64,000 nt of DNA from Myoxocephalus aenaeus (lineage: Eukaryota > Chordata > Actinopteri > Perciformes > Cottidae), in the NCBI GenBank assembly GCA_038501785.1, contig JBAMJR010000039.1, forward strand, positions 7,664,501 to 7,728,500, read 5' to 3'. The stretch's first letter is position 1; each line of letters opens with the position of its first letter. Below, one piece after another: positions 34,346 through 64,000 of the stretch. A program made the position numbers and the translations under genes. The notes below the pieces were generated by a model that was not told the origin of the DNA, searched no databases, and saw only the letters and a program-made list of their open reading frames with translations.

Positions 34346-36413
34346 TTTGTAAAACTAGTCGTCGCACCTGTCCTTGAGCACTCTCTGTTCACAGCTTTTT
34401 CTTTGGCTACCCTGAAATAAATGTCCCGGTTCTGCAGAAATTGAGATGAAAACTCAGCATCTCAGATGAGCTCTACTTCCCTGACGGTCGGACTTCCTGT
34501 GGAAAAAGAGACACATCAGTCAGGACACAGACGGCTCAATAACGAACTCCAAAGAACAGTCAATAAAACGTGTACCTTAAAAGACAAGCAAGTGTCTTCT
34601 TCAGACACTTTTAGTACTGTCAAACAAACAGGACACAGCCACCGCCACAAAGACACGTCTACCCATAAAACCTCCCCTTTCTTAAAGACTGCAGCCAATC
34701 AGACGCCGGAAAGCCTTCTCCATCTTACAAGTTCATTGGCTGCCGGCACCGACGGATCTGAACAATCACCCTCAGTCATCCATCTCTCCGTGGACAAACG
34801 CACAATAAAACTGACACTTCATTTTCAGCGAGTAGAAGGCCCGTGAAAAGAGTGGCAGAAGTGTGTGTGAGACGGGGAGGTGCATCAGGACAGCTGTCAA
34901 CAAGCTATTGTTTGGAGGCCATACAGAGCAGATCACACACACACCAACAGCTGCTATGGGAACAATGGCTCCCCATCTTTAAATACAGAAGCCAGTTGCC
35001 AGGGTTTGCAGCAGGCTTCTTCCTAATCTACGAGCCTCTGTAAGTTAAGTAAAGTCATAACAACGGGGGTTCAACTGAGCATCGCTCTTCGTGTTCAGTG
35101 ATAAGCCTCGAACTTTGGTGAAGGTCACAATAATGCACTTGGTAAGGCGGCGTTTCCTGTAATTCTGTATATACTTAAGATACTGTTTGAATCAGTCTGC
35201 AACGGCTAGTCACATTCTCTACATATTTGCCATTCCAGTCTGAGCCAGGCCGACAGAGCCGTTGAGCTTTTCTGAGCCTCCTCTCTTTACCTGACGTCTA
35301 CAGATTGCACAAAAACAAAGTTTGAAGTAAAGACCACCAGCACCATGATGTATATCATTTAAAAAAAAAAAAAGGTAGCAGGCTGGGGTGTTACTACAAA
35401 GCAAAGAGGAATGTCGAGAGGTGAGTCAGACAAAACAAAAATAGAGCCACTAATTAAATGTTTCTGAGTCAAGTGCCAGCATACTCTGCCACTGAGAGTA
35501 AATGACAAACATGGAGCGAAACAGGAGGCACAAAGGGGGAGCAGGTAAACAACAAAAGAAACGTCCCACATGTACTTAAGGCCTCCACCAGTCTTGTCCT
35601 GACAAGCTCAACTCTGCTTCTATGAAGGTGTTAGCTCCAAAAGACAGTTTTGATTATGTTACCTCTGGTATTCCGACAGAAGACTCACCTTCAGTCCCCG
35701 TTGACCTGCCGGGCCTCTCTTTAGCTTCTCGGTCGCCCAGAGGACACACTGTTGAGCAGAATGAGTGCGAAAGTGTTTGAAATGAGCAGCAGCAGCTCAA
35801 GACAAACCTGTTTGACAACTCATGTGTGCTCCTCCTGAGCCCGCCCCCTCTCGCTGATTGGTCCGATCGCTCTCCTACAAGGAAGCAATCTGGCCTCATT
35901 TTGTGTCACATGACCCTGCCATTGTTTTGTGCTGCTGGCTAGATGATAAGGAGTCATAGCTCATCTGCATCTGCTGACAGGCCGTTCAAAGGTCTGTGTT
36001 GAAAGTTTCGGTATGCGTGAAGTGTGGAATAAAGTTCACAGCAAGGCTAACGCTTTAGACAAATTTAATAACATAAAATTGTCTAACACAATCTGAGAAA
36101 GAGAAAGAGAAATTATAATCTCTGCCTTTTACCCGAGATAAAAGTAGAAAGAACAGCGACCTACACCAAATATATAAAAATAAGTGTTTTTGATTAAAGA
36201 CATGAATGTGTACAAACTTTGCAGTATTTCGTTTTGGACACACATAACAAATGTAACCGCTCATAAAACTACCACAGTTCGTCACACTCCATCCCATAAT
36301 AGTTGGCCATTTATTATTCATAACTGTAATATATTACAGCCATATGCAAATTGCACATAAGAGCACAGAGAATGGTTACAGTAGGGTTACAAAAAATAAG
36401 ATGTATTTAATAT
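34346..36413 (-). promoter_or_regulatory. fam110a: fam110a leader exons and promoter region
   Basis: On the minus strand the sequence 35870-35690 has a CCAAT-type box (complement of GATTGG at 35857-35862), GC-rich sequence and donors AAG|GTGAGTC and GAG|GTAACAT near 35690 and 35660, which fit an untranslated first exon. Between 34350 and 35650 I see no other gene. 35900-36413 is A/T-rich spacer before the prickle3 poly(A) signal. Confidence 0.4.
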
Positions 36414-36863
36414 TTTATTTTACAAACCATGATAGAGGAATGAGCCGTCGGTTCGTGGTCATGTGTGCTACTGTAAGTTTGCATGTGTAAATGATGGCCA
36501 TGAAAAGAAGTAACATTTCACTTTCACTTCTCTCTTGGATGTCACAATATAATCCTAACAATAATCATTCCACATTCATCACTTCTCACATGATTCATAC
36601 GCTCACATTTTCTACAATGTAACATCTCAAAAAGTCAAACAAACGTAAATACGGTTAAGTTAAAGTTAGTGACCTTTCTAAGGTTTATTGTGCTTTCTTT
36701 AGCCGAGTAGTAAGTCTGGAACGATGTGGAAAAGTCTGCACGTGTGTTGGATTTATCTCTACATCACCGTCGTAAAACTAATTACCAGAGTAATGAAGGG
36801 TCATTAGTTCTTCTTGTGCACCATCATTTAGGAAATAACAATGCTGTGTTTTGACCTTAAGGG
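36414..36863 (-). other. prickle3: 3' untranslated region of prickle3
   Basis: The minus strand after the TAG at 36866-36864 runs A/T-rich to an AATAAA at 36419-36414, giving a 3'UTR of about 450 bases. No other signal is closer. Confidence 0.55.
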
Positions 36864-56826
<19,963 letters not shown>

Positions 56827-58205
56827 GATGTCGGCTGGATGTTAACAGCACAGTTGTGACTTCAGATGAATAAACGGAGGGAGGAAACACAGAGGTCTAA
56901 ATATGTTTAGCACAGTCTGAATTGAACAAACTACATGGTGTCCCCCCCTCAGACTGCCCCAGACTCCTCCTTCCGCCTCAGCTAACTACTTTGGCAACTG
57001 ACAAGCTAGCCGAGCTGAAAAGCATTACTTCCGGCTGGCCTTTCAAAGTAAAACACTCCTTAACGTCTACGTTCGACATTTCTTGAGCAGACCAAAACTA
57101 AAAGAAACAAAATTAGGATTTACGTTATTATTAAATCCACATCAAATTGTTTTTTTGGTCATAATGTTTACCTACAGAATCTTTAATGTCTAACTGATAA
57201 CGTGGCCGCCTTTATCTTGAAGGCGTGGGCGTCATTCTGACAGTAGCAATGTAACTTGACGAAGAACCAACCTTACCTTCCTCTGTTCAGAAACCTTAAC
57301 ACAGGGAGCCAACTGTCCTAAAGTTTGGCCTTCACTTCACCTAGGCTACAAGAAGTGCATACAAGTGCACTCAAACCCTTCTTCCTCGACTCGAAACCCC
57401 TCCTATACTTTCGGATTCATACCATGTTTAGTCTTTATTTATCCATCTGCAGACTGGTTCAAATTGTTACATCAGGAAAACATTTAAAACATAAATAAAA
57501 ATGTTGGCAAGGAAATATGAACACGCGTGTTTGGGGGAGAAGTTATTAATACACTCTGGCCACTACAGCAACCTTAACAAGGGGGATTAGTTTGATAACA
57601 AGTCAGCATGGCCCCAAACAATGGATTATCATTCCACTGTAGGTCTTTAATATGACATGGGCCGAATGTACTGTTATGGTTATTGCAACTGAAAGACAGC
57701 AAAAGCTCCATGGGAAAGGATTTTCATGAACGCAATGTAATCTCATAGCTAGACGAGTGGGGCAGCATGCATAACTGTCTGCAACAGAAACATTTCAAAT
57801 GAGATTAGAGATCACAGGAGCATGCTACACCAGGTCAGTACAAATCCTGGCAGAGAGTTTGCAAAGACAGTTCCTGATAATATCTGAATACCAGCAACCT
57901 AATGAGAGACTGGAGCAAACACAGCTATAGCTATGATAATGTTTTTGTCAGGTTAACTCTTATAAACTGAGTTACTAACTCTTAACTGATGGGAGAGAGG
58001 AATCTTTAATTTAGCAATTCATTTCATATGGGTCTTCTTCCCTCTAGTGGCAATCTGAGAGAAGACAAGTTCAGGCCCAACTATATCCAGCAAACATGCA
58101 GTCAATTAAGATCTTGTTGAATGAAGACGTTTTCAAACATCGTGGATAAAATGTAAGATTAGTGAACAATTTAAGGAAAGAAAAACAGAATTTCTTTGTA
58201 GTAAC
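56827..58205 (-). promoter_or_regulatory. prickle3: prickle3 5'UTR, promoter and spacer to plp2
   Basis: Moderately GC-rich sequence at 56880-57060, upstream of the prickle3 ATG (56826-56824), is the likely promoter; no TATA box is evident. From about 57100 to the plp2 poly(A) signal the sequence is A/T-rich and I see nothing further in it. Confidence 0.45.
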
Positions 58206-59308
58206 AATGGCTTTTATTTCCCAAAGCAAGACTGCTTGGAATTTTGAAATTACACTGCAGACTCTTGTAAAGCATGTTTAAAAAAAAAAAACGATGGCAA
58301 TGTTTTACTTGGACAAATAACAACCAAAATGGTAGAGGAAACAGTAACGGAACATATTAAAATTGTCTTTTTTCTTTCTGCTTTAAAACAACAACAAAAA
58401 ACGTGAACCAAAGAAACTGGACCCTACTTCTGGACTGTATATAAAACGTCAACATGTATTATGCACCTTTCAAATGTATTACAAATGTAAGAAAACACCC
58501 TGAGCAAGAATCAAAGCAGATAGGGGAAACAGGAAGATAACACTGTAATTAAAATAAGAAACATGTTGTTGATGGTTAATTGACGTGTAACGCCTCTAAT
58601 GATGCAGACTCATCTCTAATTAGTACAAAAAACAGCCAAAAAGATTGCTGACCAATAACAGAAGACACTTCAAATGTTTAGGCTTTAAGAGCATAAGATG
58701 AAGGAACTGGTTAATTTGACTCAGAGTCTAAAGGCACAATAACACATGGGGAGCAATGATTAAATAATGGAGAAGGAAATGTTTGTCCAGCTGAGAAATC
58801 TCTCTGGAAATACAGGAAATACACTCAAGAGGCACATTATTATGACGTTAAACAATTCCTTAACCACTCCGTTCATGTGTCAGTTATTTCTAAAGTCCAA
58901 ATGACAGTTACTACTCACTACAACAGTCCACTAAACAATAGACATGTGTATTAGACAAGCTGCTTGATGACAACCATTGCCTATTATTTCCCTTTTTAAA
59001 TCAGTGGTACATTGAGGTTGGAGTAAAGATTTGTGAGGAGAATGCCTCTCGTTGCAGACAACATTTTGCTTTGACGTGCAGGTACAGATGTACAGTACCA
59101 CTCACTTTGGCTACGTCATGCTCCTCTCAGGCCCTAAAAGAAATCTCTCGCCTGTTCACACCATACAGTGGCATTGATTAAACTGTGACCTGTTCATTGT
59201 GCTGTCCATCGTCCTTTATGATCGACTCTTCCGTTAACTTCCGCATAAACTCCTCTTCTACTGTTTCTCTGCTGCGTTCTTGGCAGAAGTGCATGTGTCT
59301 TGGAGTGT
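58206..59308 (-). other. plp2: 3' untranslated region of plp2
   Basis: The minus strand after the TAA at 59311-59309 continues about 1.1 kb to an AATAAA (complement of TTTATT at 58213-58218), which is the likely poly(A) signal. No other gene feature is seen. Confidence 0.6.
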
Positions 59309-61095
59309 TTAAACTCTGTCATCTGTGTAAAAGAAAGCAAGACATTGGAGATAAACTTAATGAACATATGAAATAAGGCAGATTATTGTCATATAGAGCG
59401 TGTTTTCAGCGTATCAATCAAGTAAACATCTGTTGCACTCACCGGTGGAAGCTGGCGTGTGCTGCCTGGTGCTCTTGATTTGCAAGTAGATGGTGTAGGT
59501 GTCATAGCCAAACAGCAGACCAGCAATCAAACCAAATACCTAGGAAACAAGAACCCAACAATGATAACAGAATCAACAGTGTTGATTCATGGAAAAACAA
59601 ACTGTTGTATTGTAATGTAATCTCACAAGTGACTGTCACAATCTCAGATCTGTTATGCGACTCGGCTCACAAGATATTTTTAGTCCCATGAGATGTACCG
59701 ATTACAAGATCATTTAACAAAGTCACTGTGGGTCAAATTTGTGTCAGACTAACTGGCGACTCCGTCCCCCAAATTTCCCCCTCAACGCGTCTCTTGTGCT
59801 CTCATTGGCTGCTGCTCCCCGACAGGTCAAATATTTCGGTGGCTCAGTGATGAACAGTGAACAATTAGCAAAAAAGGGGGCGTGGCATAGCTATGGTGGC
59901 TGACGCAAAAACACAAACGGTCCTATCTAAAGCCAGTGTTTGGTTTGTCCATTCTGGGCTACTGTAGAAGCATGGGGGTGCAACATGACGGAGACCGTAA
60001 AGAGGACCTTCTCCGTAAGTAAACATAAAAAGCTCATTCTAAAGGAAGCAAAAACACAAATATTCTTATTCAAGAAAGCATACTTAATATTATTATATTC
60101 CATTTCTGCCAATAGAGCCACCTAAGTGCTACACACTGTTCCTTTAATTGTAATGCCACTAAAGGCATCACTCTACTACATTTATCTCAGTTTTCTAGTA
60201 AGACACAAGTGTTACAAATCATTAATAATATAATTAGTGGCTGCACTCTAAATGGATGCCACTCTTTTCTCGTCTCAAACTCATCTCCAAGGTGTTCCAA
60301 CTACAAATGCATCCTTTTTTGATGAATTCAAACCTGTTAAAAAACTGTCGCTCACAACAAGGTGAAGAAATGTTTCTGACCTGCATGAACTTAAAGGACC
60401 TGTGGATTCAGTTTGTCTGACACTGTGACAAAGTATTGCACTTTTTACTAGTCTTAAACAGGAAGGAAGCATGAGATATGATTGAAGATGTTCATATTAC
60501 TCAATAGTGAGTGTCTTCCCTGACAGTTTGTGGGTTTGTTAAACACATCAGATCATTTAAAAAAAAAGAAGAAAAAAAAAAAGCCTTAGTTTCAGAATCC
60601 ACATCTATAATGAGATTCCATACCTACAATAAAACAGATTCATCGATAAGAGTTCATGGTTATCAAAACAAGCAATAAACATATGAACAGTTTCGGTATT
60701 CGAGTCACAGCAGCTTAACTCACCCCGCCTGCAATACGGGCGCCGTCCCCGTGCCCTCCAATCACGTTGATCAGAGAGACGATGAGGTAAAGGATTGCGC
60801 CAATACCAGCACGGAATAGATCCTGCACAAAAGAGGGAAGCAGAAGATGAAGCGTTGTGCAACAAGGCACACGTGTGCATCAGTGTGTGTGTGTGTGTGT
60901 GTGTGTGTGCGCTTGCTGTAAGACACTTAGCAGACTCACGCTCCAGATCCAGTTAACCATGAGGAATTGCTTGTCCATCTCCATCATGAAGATGCCGAAG
61001 AAGACCATGGCGAAGACCATTTCGCAGATGGCCACGGAGCTGTAGCCTCCAGTGTAGGATGCGCCATAGCAGATGATGATGATTAAACTGATGAA
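59309..61095 (-). CDS. plp2: Proteolipid protein 2 (MARVEL domain), 5' exon outside the window
   Basis: PLP2 is a four-pass MARVEL-domain membrane protein reported in the ER/plasma membrane. Exons in order: 61095-60940 (52 codons), 60822-60724, 59539-59443, 59322-59309; GT-AG and in phase, 122 residues plus stop. Hydrophobic segments: SLIIIICYGAS with GGYSSVAICE, MVFAMVFFGIFMM, GAILYLIVSLINVIGG, and VFGLIAGLLFGYDTYTIYLQ. The motifs VNWIWSDLFRAG and FGYDTY and the short tail STDDRV match PLP2. The first coding exon (N terminus and first half of TM1) was not found between 61096 and 64000, so it probably lies to the right of the window, making intron 1 at least 2.9 kb. In human PLP2 is next to PRICKLE3, as here. 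MAL-type proteins are the main alternative. Confidence 0.88.
60882..60910. repeat. (GT)n microsatellite
   Basis: GT tract of about 28 bases in the plp2 intron between 60823 and 60939, some 30 bases from the exon boundary. Confidence 0.93.
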
Positions 61096-64000
61096 CTAAG
61101 AGTGATCGAAGGGAATAGAGAGTGTTGGGGAAAGCAATAAAACAGAGAGATTAATGATTTTGAGGATGGTGAAGATATCCCACAATAATTCAGAGTTATT
61201 CTTGAGAAGTAACAGACGCCCAAATTCCTCTCCTATCAGACTTTGCAGGTGACAAATCATCTGAATGCTCAGTAACAGAAAAGATGTGTGTCCACTCAAT
61301 AGGCAAAGCCAGTAAATCCCTTCAACAAAGGCATCGTTGTTTTATTTACTCCAGTCAGTTTACAATTCAACATCCACATAAATATTAAGCCTTTTTTCCA
61401 AGAACAAAATATCTTCTGCACGGTGAGACAAGTGTATGAAATATAAATCACTCCGTCAGTCTGTATATGCACATATGTGCCTGTCATGCCGCTTTCTTCT
61501 TTAAATTACCAGCATGTGTTTGTTCCATCAAGATCTTATTTTTTCCATACAAGGGAGAAAAAAAGTCAGCGGGCATTCTTCTCAGTCCATTCCACTGAAA
61601 TGCTGCCAATGTGCAGAAATCATAAACTCAGGCAGGAAGCCTACGACTCTCAACCAGTATCAGCCTTTTTGTTTTCAATACTGCTATTGTGTGCTGCTGT
61701 CAAACTGTGTGGGTAGGTACATTCACACAACACGGACATTTGACAGCTGTGAAGGAGTGGAAATCTCAAGAAGTCAACAGTGCAAGTCATTAAGCCCGTT
61801 TGAGTCGAACCATTTTTATTTCTTGAAGACATCAAGCAGCATTTGGTTTATTGTCCTTTTCTACAACATAGATTCATAATATCTTTTTGCAACATATTTT
61901 CAAAAGTTGCTTTACAACTGTGACATATGTACATTTTGATATGCTGGACAATTTGCCACCCAAACAGTGAGCAATAACACTTTAGGGCTGCAACTAACAA
62001 ATAGTTCCCTTATACATTAATCTGCAGATACATTTTTTGTATGTATTGATTCATTGTTGTGTCTATACAACGTCTGAAAACACTGCAAGTCCAAAAACCC
62101 CAAATACTCAATTAACTATGATGGAAAACAAGGAAAATCCAGATATTTTCACATTTGAGAGACATGTTTTCAATCATTTTCTTTTGATTGATCGATAAAT
62201 TGTTGCAGTTCCAATACACTTTAATACATTAATACCTATATAATATTTTCCTATCTTCAAAAGAGTATTATTCACATTTCTTATGTACTCTTCTTAACCT
62301 GCCTTTCTCTGCACATATTGCATCAGCATGTGACAAATAACACCTCTAAATCTTCTATAAAAGATACGAGTTATAATTCATTAATAACCTGGTGTACATA
62401 GTCAAATACTCAAGTAAAAAATAAAACGCTTACGTAGTAAATCAGATTCTGACTAACGTATCTTTTAAAAGCACATTGCAATGTTTTATTCTCAGACACA
62501 GACGACTCGGCGGCCAGTGTCGAATCACTGCAGTCGTTATGATACACACATGATGTAACAGACACTAGCCCTACATCTGTCACTAACGCTTCCCCTCCCC
62601 TCAACCGCAACTGTTACACAAACGCGCGGCCAGATGCATCAGTAGTTCATGTGTTCTGGAGACTGGCACAGGCTGCCTCTGTAGAGTATAGCGGGGCGGC
62701 CGAGGCCAAGGCCCGACACAAAAGAGGCTTTATAGGGAGGCAGGAGCCGGCTGCTCTGAGGGCAGCGGCTACTGAGGAGGCCGTCGCACAGAGAAACACC
62801 CACTACACAAGAGCCCCTCAGAACAAGAAAGGCTCCGACGTGTTGACACCTTTTATGTTTTCCACAGTTTTCCTTTATGTTTTCCACAGCGGCGGATCTG
62901 TTTGCATGGGTCAGCTTTTAAGATCCCAGCTCGGCTCTATTCACATCAGTATAACGAGCTGCTCTTTTTAAAAATTGACTGGAGGGAAATTGTTGTGAAC
63001 GCCTGGCTAATTATAGTCAGCAGCGACGCAAGAGCCAAGAGCGAGTTCGTGGTACAGAGACACGCCAAACAGCAACGGTTGCTAGGGAAGTCACATTTTA
63101 CGCTGTTTTGCACTTTCTGCAGCTCACTAAAGTGTATTGAGAGGAAAATGGAACGCTCAGTTTCACTTCATCACTCATCATGACATCTAGTCATTTATCC
63201 AACTGTCATTCATACGCCCGCTTTCCTCCCTTTTCATTAGGACATTCTTCAAAAAAGGAGAGCACCTCAAATAAATGATTTCCAGTCATAAGAGAATATG
63301 ACCACTTCATATTCAAAATATTAAAAGCAGGGTGAAAGATCAGCTCAGTGCATGACTAATCCTCACTTATCGCTTCTGGCTTCACCACGCCACATGACTA
63401 ACAGAAATTTACTTTACATGGGTGTGGGACTGTCATTTTTAAATTGTTCTGCAGCTTCAAACATGTTCAAGAATGCCTTTGACAGCCAGAATAAAAGCAA
63501 AATAAATGAATGTAATTTGACAGGCCGTGACGACCTCGCCGTCACAACTTACAGACAGCTGATTTATTCCTTTAGATTTGGTTTATCAACTGGAGGATTT
63601 AAAACTGGCTGCTGGGGTAAATACACAATGTCCCATTAGATTGGACATAACGAGCAGTAATGACATTGGTCTTCCTGTTGCACACCCCTCTCCCTGCACT
63701 GTAAGCTATTTCAGACATCCACTATCAGAGATGACTTCCTTTATGGTTCATCAGGCTCCAGTAAAGACATGACTGGGTGGGTGAGGCTACAACAAACTAC
63801 TGAGTGTATCCACTGAAGCGTGAAGCTATCTGTGATTTGCACACCAAAAGATGTGTGCAAAGCAATTCACACATTCTTTGTTTCCATGAACAAACTTCTC
63901 ACACAGCCTGGAATTTCCATTACTTCTGAAAAAGAAAAAAGAAAAACTTTACAGTGGGTGGACGACTGACCACCAACATCTGAAAGCCCTCTTTATAATG
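61096..64000 (-). other. plp2: Intron 1 of plp2 (partial)
   Basis: No coding exon is supported. The part 62590-62830 is richer in CpG and G/C than the rest and could be an internal regulatory region or alternative first exon. A 22-bp direct repeat (TTTATGTTTTCCACAGTTTTCC-like unit, 62851-62890) occurs inside it. The remainder is A/T-rich. Confidence 0.45.

Noticed and set aside
62639..62887. 82-residue minus-strand frame in the plp2 intron, tested as plp2 exon 1
   Set aside because: It lacks the MARVEL N-terminal pattern and an in-phase donor; the real first exon is probably outside the window.

Overview
The window is nuclear DNA of a ray-finned fish, most likely a percomorph-type teleost. 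The evidence is vertebrate genes split into many GT-AG exons, short introns, long GT/CA/AT microsatellites, and teleost-type mobile elements (Tc1-like, hAT-like, L2/Maui-like LINE, SINE-type repeats). I saw no bacterial operon, CRISPR array, tRNA or rRNA. The species assignment is inference; gene identities come from hand-spliced reading frames compared with remembered vertebrate families.

Layout. 1-2.4 kb: two possible terminal exons of an unidentified minus-strand gene, then the rad21l1 promoter. 2.4-9.5 kb (+): rad21l1, a meiotic cohesin kleisin, 13 coding exons, 536 aa. 9.5-15.2 kb (+): snph (syntaphilin), 4 coding exons, 532 aa, with two fold-back palindromes upstream. 15.2-20 kb (-): fkbp1a (FKBP12), 4 coding exons plus an untranslated 3' exon; intron 1 carries an hAT-like element with a second transposon nested in it. 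20-22.9 kb: intergenic, with a dispersed repeat. 22.9-31.9 kb (-): an MFSD2-family lysolipid/S1P transporter, best called mfsd2b, 13 exons, 514 aa; its introns hold a near-intact Tc1/mariner copy with DD36E spacing and broken L2-like LINE pieces. 33.1-34.3 kb (-): fam110a, one coding exon. 36.4-56.8 kb (-): prickle3, 11 coding exons, 809 aa, PET plus three LIM domains and a CaaX end, with two 7-kb introns. 58.2-64 kb (-): plp2, four of its coding exons; the first lies beyond the window.

Organisation. rad21l1 and snph run rightward; every confident gene from 15 kb onward runs leftward, so snph and fkbp1a converge. These are independent single genes, not a pathway. The order joins genes that in human lie at 20p13 (RAD21L1, SNPH, FKBP1A, FAM110A), 2p23 (MFSD2B) and Xp11.23 (PRICKLE3, PLP2). 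SDCBP2, between SNPH and FKBP1A in human, is not seen here.

I found no convincing new multi-gene system. The least ordinary items are a series of perfect inverted repeats with tiny loops, the DD36E transposon with a single early stop, the nested transposons with readable target duplications, and the two unidentified exons at the left edge.
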